Shown here: positions 1-5,504 of the stretch, one piece after another
Layout: each line of letters begins with the position of its first letter
How positions within the stretch are numbered: the first letter of the stretch is position 1
Source: Planctomycetota bacterium
GTDB taxonomy: Bacteria > Planctomycetota > Phycisphaerae > Phycisphaerales > SM1A02
NCBI GenBank assembly: GCA_027295365.1
Contig: JAPULD010000166.1
Span: forward strand, 1-7,896
Direction of reading: 5' to 3'
DNA length: 7,896 nucleotides
The notes under the pieces: model-generated
What the model saw: only the letters and a program-made list of their open reading frames with translations
Databases searched by the model: none
What the model was told of the DNA's origin: nothing
Position numbers and translations under genes: made by a program

Positions 1-1882
1 CGGTCGGAACAAGCATGAAGTGTGCATTGGGGCCTTCGTCGAATTCGGCGGTCACGGAATAAGCATTCTCATCCGCATCGAATTCTGAAGTAACACTGAT
101 CGTATCGCCCACTTGAAGGTTGTCATTGACTCGCTTCAACACAACCTGAGAGGCCAACATAATGCCACCTGAAACGGTATCATTTTCGCCGTTTTCGAAC
201 GCAATCGAAAACTGCCCATACCCTTTGTATTCCGCGACGATGGCGCTTCCGGATTCTTTATCAAGGATCGCCTGAACATCGACACCATCTGAGAGTTGCT
301 TGTTGATGTTGATCTGAACCACCGAAACATACGCGGCGAGCAAGGCCAAGGCGGTCAAGGCCGCTGAGCCGATCGCGAAACCCTTGCCGGTGGCGGCCGT
401 GGTGTTGCCCAGGGAGTCGAGCATGTCGGTACGCTCGCGAACGATGGGCTCTTGACGTGACATTTCAGCGTTGCCGCCTGCGTTGTCAGCAATGGGACCG
501 TAGGCGTCCGTCGCCAGGGTGATGCCCAGCGTTGAGAGCATGCCGACCGCAGCAATGCCGACGCCGTAGAGACCAAGCAGGAAGTTTTCGTTCCCACCCG
601 CGGAAGTGAAAGCGACGATGATGGCGACCACCACCGTGGCAATCGGGGCCCAGGTGGAAAGCATGCCGACTGCAGTACCTTCAATGATGACGGTCGCCGC
701 ACCAGTCTGAGTTTGCTCAGCAATCTGTTGCGTGGGCTTATGTTCGTACGACGTGTAATACTCGGTGAAGAAGGCGATGATCAGGCCTGAGGCGAGCCCG
801 GTCGCGATCGATCCCCAGATGCCCAGAGCGCTGATGACGTCGGGTGTGTCGGCGAAGAGCACTCGGAATAGAAAGAACGAACCAACGACGATCATGGCCG
901 AGGCGGCCCAGACGCCCTTGTGCAAGCTCTTGAGAAGCTGGCTGAAGCTGGCGTCATCTTTAGCCTTGACGACGAAGATGCCGGCGAGCGAGCAGATGAT
1001 GCCCAATCCGGCCAACGCAATCGGGGCCACGGCAAGCTTCATCGCGATGGCGGCGGAGTCGGCCCCGGCAATGCCGTACGCGGCGGCGGCTCCGAGGGCC
1101 ATCGATGCGAGAATCGAGCCGTAATAACTTTCGTACAGGTCGGCACCCATGCCGGCCACATCACCCACGTTGTCACCCACGTTGTCGGCGATGGTCGCGG
1201 GGTTGCGCGGATCGTCTTCGGGGATGCCCGCTTCGACCTTGCCGATCAGGTCAGCCCCGACATCGGCGGCTTTGGTATAGATTCCACCACCAACTCGAGC
1301 GAACAGGGCCTGTAATGAGGCACCCATGCCATAACTGAGCATGATGGTGGTGATGTCCACCAGAGTGCTGCCATCAGGGGCAAACATCTTCCAGACGAGG
1401 AACCAAGTAGCGACGTCAAACAACGCAAAGCCTACGACCACGAGGCCCATGACCGCACCGGAACGGAATGCCACGGTGAGGCCTTCATTGAGTGAACTTT
1501 TGACTGCGAATGTCGTTCGGGCAGAAGCGTTGGTGGCCATTTTCATGCCAAACCAGCCGCACAAGCCTGAGAACAAGCCGGCGATTGGAACGCCAACAGC
1601 CGTCCAGGGTTCCATGATGCCCATGGTTCCGAGGATGATCAGTATTGCCACGAGTACGACGAAGACCGCGAAGACGACTTTGTACTGCCTTCGCAGGTAG
1701 GCCATCGCCCCCTGCCTCACGGATTCGGCGATCTCGATCATGAGGTCGTCGCCTTCGGACTTTTTCATCACACTCTTGGCGAACAAGACTGCGGCAATCA
1801 AGGCCAGGATGGCCCCGAAATGTCCGAGCATGAACAACAAAGGAAGACCGGTTTCTATGGCGGCGAGGGTAATCGCGTTCAC
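1..1882 (-). CDS. hppA: K+-dependent membrane-bound pyrophosphatase, probably Na+-pumping (partial, 3' end outside window)
   Basis: Membrane enzyme that hydrolyses pyrophosphate and uses the energy to pump Na+ and/or H+ out of the cytoplasm. The frame is open from a GTG at 1882 to the left edge (627 codons visible). Family signatures are unmistakable: ALFARVGGGIYTKAADVGAD, then the pyrophosphate/Mg2+-binding aspartates from Asp207 to Asp248 (DNVGDNVGDVAGMGAD), then TDAYGPIADNAGGNAEMS and GNTTAATGKGFAIGSAA (residues 492-508). Ala496 and Gly499 are the residue pair of K+-dependent enzymes; K+-independent ones carry Lys and Thr there. Glu251, in ADLYES, matches the position of Glu246 in the Thermotoga maritima Na+-pump, hence the Na+ prediction; a dual Na+/H+ or H+ pump is possible. 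The start is chosen because AGGAG lies 8 bases upstream. Oddly, from about residue 524 to the edge the protein is a hydrophilic segment of at least 100 residues that is not part of the usual fold. The C-terminal catalytic helices lie outside the window. Confidence 0.96.
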   Translation of the reverse strand, partial: MNAITLAAIETGLPLLFMLGHFGAILALIAAVLFAKSVMKKSEGDDLMIEIAESVRQGAMAYLRRQYKVVFAVFVVLVAILIILGTMGIMEPWTAVGVPIAGLFSGLCGWFGMKMATNASARTTFAVKSSLNEGLTVAFRSGAVMGLVVVGFALFDVATWFLVWKMFAPDGSTLVDITTIMLSYGMGASLQALFARVGGGIYTKAADVGADLIGKVEAGIPEDDPRNPATIADNVGDNVGDVAGMGADLYESYYGSILASMALGAAAAYGIAGADSAAIAMKLAVAPIALAGLGIICSLAGIFVVKAKDDASFSQLLKSLHKGVWAASAMIVVGSFFLFRVLFADTPDVISALGIWGSIATGLASGLIIAFFTEYYTSYEHKPTQQIAEQTQTGAATVIIEGTAVGMLSTWAPIATVVVAIIVAFTSAGGNENFLLGLYGVGIAAVGMLSTLGITLATDAYGPIADNAGGNAEMSRQEPIVRERTDMLDSLGNTTAATGKGFAIGSAALTALALLAAYVSVVQININKQLSDGVDVQAILDKESGSAIVAEYKGYGQFSIAFENGENDTVSGGIMLASQVVLKRVNDNLQVGDTISVTSEFDADENAYSVTAEFDEGPNAHFMLVPT

Positions 1883-1890
1883 GTCATAAA

Positions 1891-1895
1891 CTCCT
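1891..1895 (-). promoter_or_regulatory. Ribosome binding site of the pyrophosphatase gene
   Basis: AGGAG on the minus strand ends 8 bases before the GTG at 1882. It decides the start. The nearby ATG at 1887 is in another frame and meets a stop after two codons. Confidence 0.7.
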
Positions 1896-1945
1896 GGATG
1901 CCCGGGCCAAAGGCCACAAGCTCAGATTGGGTATGTCCTGGTTCG

Positions 1946-1982
1946 GCGCTGGTCGGTCACAACCGATGGGGCCCGCCAGCGC
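1946..1982 (-). promoter_or_regulatory. Two-tier hairpin in the leader of the pyrophosphatase gene
   Basis: An outer 7-bp perfect stem (1946-1952 with 1976-1982, GCGCTGG/CCAGCGC) encloses a 4-bp stem (1954-1957 with 1962-1965, loop of four). It sits 64 bases upstream of the GTG start, so it would lie in the 5' leader if transcription starts further upstream. There is no T-run, so it does not look like a terminator. I do not recognise it as a known riboswitch. A role in regulation is inference only. Confidence 0.3.
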
Positions 1983-2100
1983 TGCGGGGCGAATCGGGAA
2001 TATTCAATTTCAGGTCAGATCAACAATCTCGGCAAAAAGTCTCTGCAAACGGTACTTCAAGACCAATATCCGCCGGCAAAATGAGCCGCTGGCGAAAATT

Positions 2101-2152
2101 GATCCACAAAGGACCTGTGGCAAGAAGTTTGGAATCTCCCCAGGTCAGGGAT
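2101..2152 (-). terminator. Possible weak terminator downstream of the S21 gene
   Basis: Reading the minus strand after the S21 stop, a short imperfect stem (AATCCC with GGG-AG-ATT) is followed by a CCACA/TGTGG stem at 2104-2120. Then comes the weakly T-rich stretch ATCAATTTT. Both stems are short and the T-tract is interrupted, so termination here is uncertain. The rest of the gap between the S21 stop and the pyrophosphatase start (270 bases) shows no gene that I can support. Confidence 0.25.
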
Positions 2153-2350
2153 TTAGCGGATTGGGTTCTGAAGACGAACGGCACGGCTGATGGACTTTCT
2201 CACGGCGCGGCGACGGCGTTCCGAGGGTTTCTCGTAATACTGTTTGCGCTTCACGTCCTTCGTCAGGCCTTCTTTTTCGCAAAGCTTCTTGAATCGACGA
2301 AGCATCTGCTGTACAGATTCACCGTGACGGGATTTGATCCGAATGGCCAT
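2153..2350 (-). CDS. rpsU: 30S ribosomal protein S21
   Basis: Small basic protein of the 30S subunit that binds near the platform and 3' end of 16S rRNA. The 65-residue product shows the S21 pattern: a short beta start (MAIRIK), then MLRRFKKLCEKEGLTKDVKR, then QYYEKPSERRRRAV and a basic tail. The length matches the family (about 60-70 residues). The frame stays open upstream to a GTG at 2476, adding 42 residues, but I reject that start. The extra segment has no S21 similarity, the ATG at 2350 has a purine-rich binding site (AGGAAGG, 10 bases away), and a good promoter lies inside the would-be extension. The gene stands alone, divergent from the NYN nuclease gene and 270 bases before the pyrophosphatase start on the same strand. 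Confidence 0.93.
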   Translation of the reverse strand: MAIRIKSRHGESVQQMLRRFKKLCEKEGLTKDVKRKQYYEKPSERRRRAVRKSISRAVRLQNPIR

Positions 2351-2360
2351 GCTGAGTTTG

Positions 2361-2367
2361 CCTTCCT
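2361..2367 (-). promoter_or_regulatory. Ribosome binding site of rpsU
   Basis: The minus strand carries AGGAAGG ending 10 bases before the ATG at 2350. It supports the short 65-residue S21 over the 107-residue in-frame alternative. Confidence 0.6.
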
Positions 2368-2386
2368 TGTCCAAAACGAGCCGAGT

Positions 2387-2415
2387 ATTAGACCGAAAGA
2401 CCTGATCTTTGGCAA
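2387..2415 (-). promoter_or_regulatory. Sigma70-type promoter of rpsU
   Basis: On the minus strand, TTGCCA (2410-2415; 5 of 6 to TTGACA) is followed after exactly 17 bases by TCTAAT (2387-2392; 5 of 6 to TATAAT). Transcription would start near 2380, giving a leader of about 30 bases that contains the AGGAAGG site. Both match and spacing are good, but planctomycete promoters are not well defined. Confidence 0.6.
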
Positions 2416-2492
2416 GCCAGAGGCCCTTGGTCAACTGACAAGGTACATCCATTTCACTGTTTTTTGGGTTCGCCACCCTTCATAGGGTTCCA

Positions 2493-3224
2493 ATGCCCCT
2501 GATCATTGACACTTACAACGTACTTCACGTCACTGGCGTGCTGCCCCCTGACCTCGCGGGGATCGAAGCTGAGGGGCTCATCGAACTGCTCCAGGGCAGC
2601 CGATATCGTCGGGAAGACGTGATTCTGGTGTGCGATGGCCATCCCGCTCCGGGAAGCCCAAAAGGCCGATTTGGGACTGTTCGCGTACGTTTTGCCGGCT
2701 CTGGCCTCACCGCGGATGACCTGATCAGGCAGATCGTGGACCGATCGTCGATCCCTCGCAGGCTGATCGTGGTGACCTCGGATCGGGAGATTTTGAGGGC
2801 CGTCAGGAAGCGTCGATGCCAGACCATGAGTTCCGAACAATTTCTTCAACAACTTACTTTTGATTCCATGACTTCACGCTCATCAGGATCTCCAGTTTCT
2901 CGAACTTCAGAGGTCCTCAGCGAGGCGGAGATCCAGCAATGGACTCGTGAATTCGATGTCGATGAGGATGCGATCGAGAAGGAGTTGCCTGAATTGAACC
3001 CCCTCGATGAAGACATTTCCAAGGATCTGGCGGATCAAGAAACGATTCCTGCCGCCCAAACCCCCAGCGATCAGGATTCCACGGAGCCAGTACCACCTCC
3101 AAGCATCCTGCCCCCTGATCTTCTTCGCGAAGCAGAGCAGATCGTCGATGAGGCGAAACAGAAGTCCCCCTCTGACATTCCGCCTTCGTATCAGCCCCCA
3201 AATCCAGATACCATGGACCCATGA
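2493..3224 (+). CDS. YacP/Rae1-like NYN-domain endoribonuclease with a long acidic, proline-rich tail
   Basis: Probable RNase. Residues 1 to about 118 form a NYN (PIN-like) domain of the YacP family: LIIDTYNVLH at the start (Asp6, Asn9), VCDGHP (Asp48), LTADDLI (Asp75, Asp76) and VVTSDREI (Asp97). These give the acidic cluster expected to bind catalytic metal. In Bacillus subtilis the family member Rae1 cuts mRNA at the ribosomal A site; the same role here is inference. Residues from about 122 to 243 have no domain that I recognise. They begin Ser-rich, become strongly acidic (FDVDEDAIEKELPELN), and end proline-rich, so they are probably disordered. Rae1 is about 170 residues, so the tail is extra. 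The start has AGGG 5 bases upstream. The stop overlaps the next ATG as ATGA. No convincing promoter is visible in the 142 bases shared with rpsU. Confidence 0.85.
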   Translation: MPLIIDTYNVLHVTGVLPPDLAGIEAEGLIELLQGSRYRREDVILVCDGHPAPGSPKGRFGTVRVRFAGSGLTADDLIRQIVDRSSIPRRLIVVTSDREILRAVRKRRCQTMSSEQFLQQLTFDSMTSRSSGSPVSRTSEVLSEAEIQQWTREFDVDEDAIEKELPELNPLDEDISKDLADQETIPAAQTPSDQDSTEPVPPPSILPPDLLREAEQIVDEAKQKSPSDIPPSYQPPNPDTMDP

Positions 3225-3808
3225 CCGGAACTCGCGCATCCAACCTTTTAACCATGCAAAAGTTTTTTCAGATCTCGATGACATGGATTGTGGCCATCGC
3301 CTGGCTGTTGGCTGGTGGTTGTACGGATTCCGATGCGAACAGATCCACCGTCATCGTTCAAGCGGCCCCCGAACCTGGCTCCGCATGGAATGTCGTTGAA
3401 GATTCCATCGTCGTCGCGCTCAATGTTGACGAGATTGACGATGAACTCGAAGCGGCCATGGCCGTCGCGATCGCTTCGGCGGATGTGGAACGGGAAAACT
3501 GGCGCTATTCCTCCCCTGAACAAAAGAAACGATGGGCGATCAAATGGGCGGCTCCCACAATCGAGAATCAAATCGAGTTCCTCTGGGTGCGCCCCGTGGC
3601 GTGGTCACCCCATCGGATTGAAGCCGTGCTCTCCAACACCCCGCTCAACGAGTTGCTCTGTGGCAAGACCAAGGGCGACTATGTCAGCTTCCCCATCGAG
3701 GAAATGGCCGACTGGATTCGCTATCTCAATGAGAATTTTCAAGGCGAATTCGAAGGGGGCTTCACCGTCAAGGTCCTCTCGGATCGCTACGGATCGCCAC
3801 CGGCCTGA
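3221..3808 (+). CDS. DUF2314-domain lipoprotein
   Basis: Predicted lipoprotein of unknown function. A short basic start and hydrophobic stretch (residues 13-31, ISMTWIVAIAWLL) lead into AGGC, with Cys34 as the likely lipidated residue. The lipobox is slightly atypical, with Ala at -3. From about residue 75 the protein follows the DUF2314 (YegJ-like) pattern: a helix (LEAAMAVAIASA), a charged segment, then IEFLWVRPVAW, a turn with SNTPLNELLCGKTKGDYVSF and IEEMADWI. The biochemical role of DUF2314 is not known. The ATG at 3221 overlaps the upstream TGA, so translation is likely coupled to the NYN nuclease. Met12 at 3254 is an alternative start that gives a more typical signal peptide, but neither has a clear ribosome binding site. 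The pairing with a cytoplasmic nuclease is unexplained. Confidence 0.8.
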   Translation: MTGTRASNLLTMQKFFQISMTWIVAIAWLLAGGCTDSDANRSTVIVQAAPEPGSAWNVVEDSIVVALNVDEIDDELEAAMAVAIASADVERENWRYSSPEQKKRWAIKWAAPTIENQIEFLWVRPVAWSPHRIEAVLSNTPLNELLCGKTKGDYVSFPIEEMADWIRYLNENFQGEFEGGFTVKVLSDRYGSPPA

Positions 3809-3853
3809 GTGCAGGCACGACGTGGTCAAGGATTAATTCCGGCGATTACTCCT

Positions 3854-3887
3854 GGGGTGCATCAGGGACAGAGTCGTTGCACACCCC
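3854..3887 (-). terminator. Hairpin at the end of pdxH, possible terminator
   Basis: On the minus strand, GGGGTGTGCA inside the last codons of pdxH can pair with TGCACCCC just after its stop: 8 bp with a two-base bulge. No T-run follows, so it could instead protect the 3' end of the mRNA. It lies between the convergent DUF2314 and pdxH genes, whose stops are 53 bases apart. Confidence 0.3.
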
Positions 3888-4458
3888 AGCCGCCATCGCC
3901 ATCGGCGGTGAACACGATGCGGTCATGGAGTCGATCCTCCAGTCCTTGCCAGAATTCAATTCGATCGATTTGAACCCGATAGCCTCCCCAATGCGGAGGA
4001 CATGGCACAGGCGTTCCTTCGTATCGTTTCTCGATTTCATCGACCGCATCATCCAGAGCCTGACGGTTCGCAATTGGCTGAGATTGTTGACTCGCCCAGG
4101 CCCCGATCTGGCTGCCTCGGTTCCGGGTCTCGAAATACGCGGCTGATACTTCATCAGTCGTTTTGCTGACCACCCCATCGATCCGAATCTGACGATGGGG
4201 TTTGTCCCAGAAGAACAACAACGACGCGTGAGGATGGTTCTTCAATTCCCGCCCCTTGTCGCTGAGTCGGTTTGTAAAGAACACGGCTCCCTGCTCATCA
4301 AAATCCTTGAGCAAGACGATCCGCGTGCAAGGCTTGCCAAGTTCGTTCACCGTGGCCAAAGTCATCGCGTTTGGTGTCGCCAAACCGTAGTTTTCAGCAT
4401 CAAGAAGCCAGTTTTTGCACGCCTGGATCGGGTCGCTCGGGGGGTGATCAAAGTTCAT
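3862..4458 (-). CDS. pdxH: Pyridoxamine/pyridoxine 5'-phosphate oxidase
   Basis: Cytoplasmic FMN enzyme that oxidises pyridoxine 5'-phosphate or pyridoxamine 5'-phosphate with O2 to pyridoxal 5'-phosphate, in vitamin B6 synthesis and salvage. The 198 residues align by eye with Escherichia coli PdxH (218) over nearly the whole length. Matches include TRIVLLKDFD (residues 45-54, FMN contact), FFTNRLSDKGREL, SLLFFWDKPHRQIRIDG, SQIGAWASQQS (116-126), WGGYRV, and IEFWQG...DRLHDR. Arg176 and His178 correspond to the substrate-binding Arg-x-His of E. coli. The end, QRLCP, matches the usual R-L-x-P terminus. The N-terminus is about 20 residues shorter than in E. coli, which is common because that part is poorly conserved. 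There is no good Shine-Dalgarno sequence before the ATG, and a small hairpin lies 17 bases upstream. No other B6 gene is nearby. Confidence 0.95.
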   Translation of the reverse strand: MNFDHPPSDPIQACKNWLLDAENYGLATPNAMTLATVNELGKPCTRIVLLKDFDEQGAVFFTNRLSDKGRELKNHPHASLLFFWDKPHRQIRIDGVVSKTTDEVSAAYFETRNRGSQIGAWASQQSQPIANRQALDDAVDEIEKRYEGTPVPCPPHWGGYRVQIDRIEFWQGLEDRLHDRIVFTADGDGGWGVQRLCP

Positions 4459-4475
4459 GTTGGTAGTCCGTAACT

Positions 4476-4490
4476 CGAGTCGAAGACTCG
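4476..4490 (-). promoter_or_regulatory. Perfect 6-bp hairpin in the pdxH leader
   Basis: CGAGTC at 4476-4481 and GACTCG at 4485-4490 form a perfect stem closed by three bases. On the minus strand it ends 17 bases before the pdxH ATG, where a ribosome would bind. Its function is unknown. It may affect translation of a gene that lacks a clear Shine-Dalgarno sequence. Confidence 0.35.
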
Positions 4491-4533
4491 TGAAACAAGG
4501 AAAAATAGTGGTAAACCCGGATCATGGTCCGAT

Positions 4534-4541
4534 ACTATAAC
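4534..4541. promoter_or_regulatory. Overlapping -10-like elements on both strands, candidate divergent promoter
   Basis: TATAAC (4536-4541, plus) and TATAGT (4534-4539 read on minus) overlap almost completely between the divergent pdxH and two-helix-protein genes. Each resembles TATAAT. Neither has a good -35 hexamer at 16-18 bases, so the call rests on the -10 match and the location. Confidence 0.35.
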
Positions 4542-4565
4542 TGTGCAAAGGCCCGACATTGGGGT

Positions 4566-4599
4566 GGGGGCACAATTCTTGTGGCAAGAATGCGCCCCC
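4566..4599 (+). promoter_or_regulatory. Strong hairpin in the leader of the two-helix membrane protein gene
   Basis: A 6-bp GC stem (4566-4571 GGGGGC with 4594-4599 GCCCCC) is joined through a small internal loop to a perfect 7-bp stem (4575-4581 ATTCTTG with 4585-4591 CAAGAAT) closed by TGG. No T-run follows on either strand, so an intrinsic terminator is unlikely. It sits 76 bases before the ATG at 4676 and just downstream of the candidate -10 element, so it would be near the mRNA 5' end. I recognise no known riboswitch. Confidence 0.45.
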
Positions 4600-4664
4600 T
4601 GAATGTGGATCCGGTTCACTCCCAATACATACGGGTGCGTTGACCAGGTCCAGAATTAAGTGGC

Positions 4665-4668
4665 AGGG
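4665..4668 (+). promoter_or_regulatory. Ribosome binding site deciding the start at 4676
   Basis: AGGG lies 7 bases before the ATG at 4676, immediately ahead of the first membrane helix. The in-frame ATG at 4559 would place the strong hairpin inside the coding region and add a Gly/Cys/Pro-rich segment with no recognisable character. Confidence 0.5.
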
Positions 4669-4675
4669 CAATTCG

Positions 4676-5419
4676 ATGTATGAATGGCGTAACTTTATCA
4701 TGGTGCTGCTTTTTCTCGTCAGCATCGTCTGGGCTCCTTTGGCCTTCTTCGTGCTGAGTGATGAAGCCCCGCTGCTGAATGTGCAACGGACCTTTTCGGC
4801 ATTGCTCCTCGGCTCCTGCGCCATCTGGGTGGTGTACGCGCTCTACTTCGAAGACAAACTTCCCGACAACCTCAAGGAGGTCATCGGTGACGTGTATTAC
4901 GAATCCGATGGATTGTCCTTTCTCCCCATGATCCGAGTCAACCAGGGACAAGCCGAACTTTGCGTGTATTACCAAAACCGATATGAGAACCCGGTTCAGG
5001 CAATCATCCACATGCGTCCCCCCAAGGATGGCTTCGTCATCCGATCCGGCATGCGTGATGTGCACTTCGCCTTCAAGGCCGACGGGGGCGACTTCGGGTG
5101 CATCCATCAACCCATCGCGGTACCTGAACATCTGCAAAGCGACGTGCTCGACGTCAAACTCGCGGCGGCGACGTATTACCCTCGCTCTCATGGCGCGAGG
5201 CTTCGCAAGCATGAAGGCATGAGCGTCGGAACGTTTCTCGTGGATTGGGCGGGCGCCGCCTTCAAGACGGGGGTCCACGAAATCTCTGACGAGATTGAAC
5301 TTCAGAATCCCATCAACATCCACCTTGCCATGCCACTGGATGTGCAGACGGAACTCTCGGGCCGTGAAGTCTGGCGTCAGGAGCAACTCGTCGCTGGTGA
5401 AGTGGCAACGTCGTATTGA
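4676..5419 (+). CDS. Unrecognised membrane-anchored protein with two N-terminal helices
   Basis: I do not recognise this 247-residue protein. Starting at the ATG with AGGG upstream, it begins MYEWRN and runs into a hydrophobic helix (about residues 7-28, FIMVLLFLVSIVWAPLAFFV). A short loop follows, then a second helix (about 40-58, FSALLLGSCAIWVVYALYF). The remaining roughly 190 residues are soluble and look beta-rich, with many aromatic and hydrophobic alternations (AELCVYYQNRY, AIIHMRPPKDGFVI, INIHLAMPLDVQTEL). With two helices, both ends should lie on the same side of the membrane; few positive charges flank the helices, so I cannot say which. It is a single-gene unit: divergent from pdxH and closed by the bidirectional terminator 30 bases after its stop. 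Continuous coding character and a good start make it a real gene. Confidence 0.75.
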   Translation: MYEWRNFIMVLLFLVSIVWAPLAFFVLSDEAPLLNVQRTFSALLLGSCAIWVVYALYFEDKLPDNLKEVIGDVYYESDGLSFLPMIRVNQGQAELCVYYQNRYENPVQAIIHMRPPKDGFVIRSGMRDVHFAFKADGGDFGCIHQPIAVPEHLQSDVLDVKLAAATYYPRSHGARLRKHEGMSVGTFLVDWAGAAFKTGVHEISDEIELQNPINIHLAMPLDVQTELSGREVWRQEQLVAGEVATSY

Positions 5420-5448
5420 GGTGATCACGACGAATCACGAAAAAGAAA

Positions 5449-5479
5449 AAGAGCCCGGACCTGAATGGTCCGGGCTCTT
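5449..5479. terminator. Bidirectional intrinsic terminator
   Basis: A perfect 13-bp stem (5449-5461 with 5467-5479, core GAGCCCGGACC) with a five-base loop lies between the convergent two-helix-protein gene and metalloprotease gene. On the minus strand it is followed by a T-rich tract (TTTTT-C-TTTTT, complement of 5439-5450), so it is a classical terminator for the metalloprotease. On the plus strand the tail is only moderately T-rich, so termination there is probably weaker. Confidence 0.9.
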
Positions 5480-5504
5480 GTCTTGTCGTGAATTCAGGAG
5501 TGAA

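Noticed and set aside
765..1124. Plus-strand open frame inside the pyrophosphatase gene
   Set aside because: The minus-strand frame here encodes conserved pyrophosphatase motifs; the plus frame is a shadow.
1162..1191. Direct repeat CACCCACGTTGT-like, two copies in tandem
   Set aside because: It encodes the conserved VGDNVGD repeat of the pyrophosphatase active site, so protein function explains it.
1820..2485. Plus-strand open frame of 221 codons across the pyrophosphatase start and S21 gene
   Set aside because: It runs antisense to two well-supported genes, has a composition unlike a real protein, and shows no family similarity.
2454..2852. Minus-strand open frame of 132 codons opposite the NYN nuclease
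   Set aside because: Shadow of the NYN gene; the plus-strand frame carries clear NYN motifs.
4559..4675. Longer N-terminus of the two-helix protein from the ATG at 4559
   Set aside because: It would place the strong hairpin in coding sequence, adds a segment with no signal or helix, and lacks a ribosome binding site, whereas 4676 has one.
4616..5428. Minus-strand open frame of 270 codons opposite the two-helix protein
   Set aside because: The plus-strand frame has two clear membrane helices and a good start. The minus frame is rich in His and charged residues without structure, typical of an antisense shadow.
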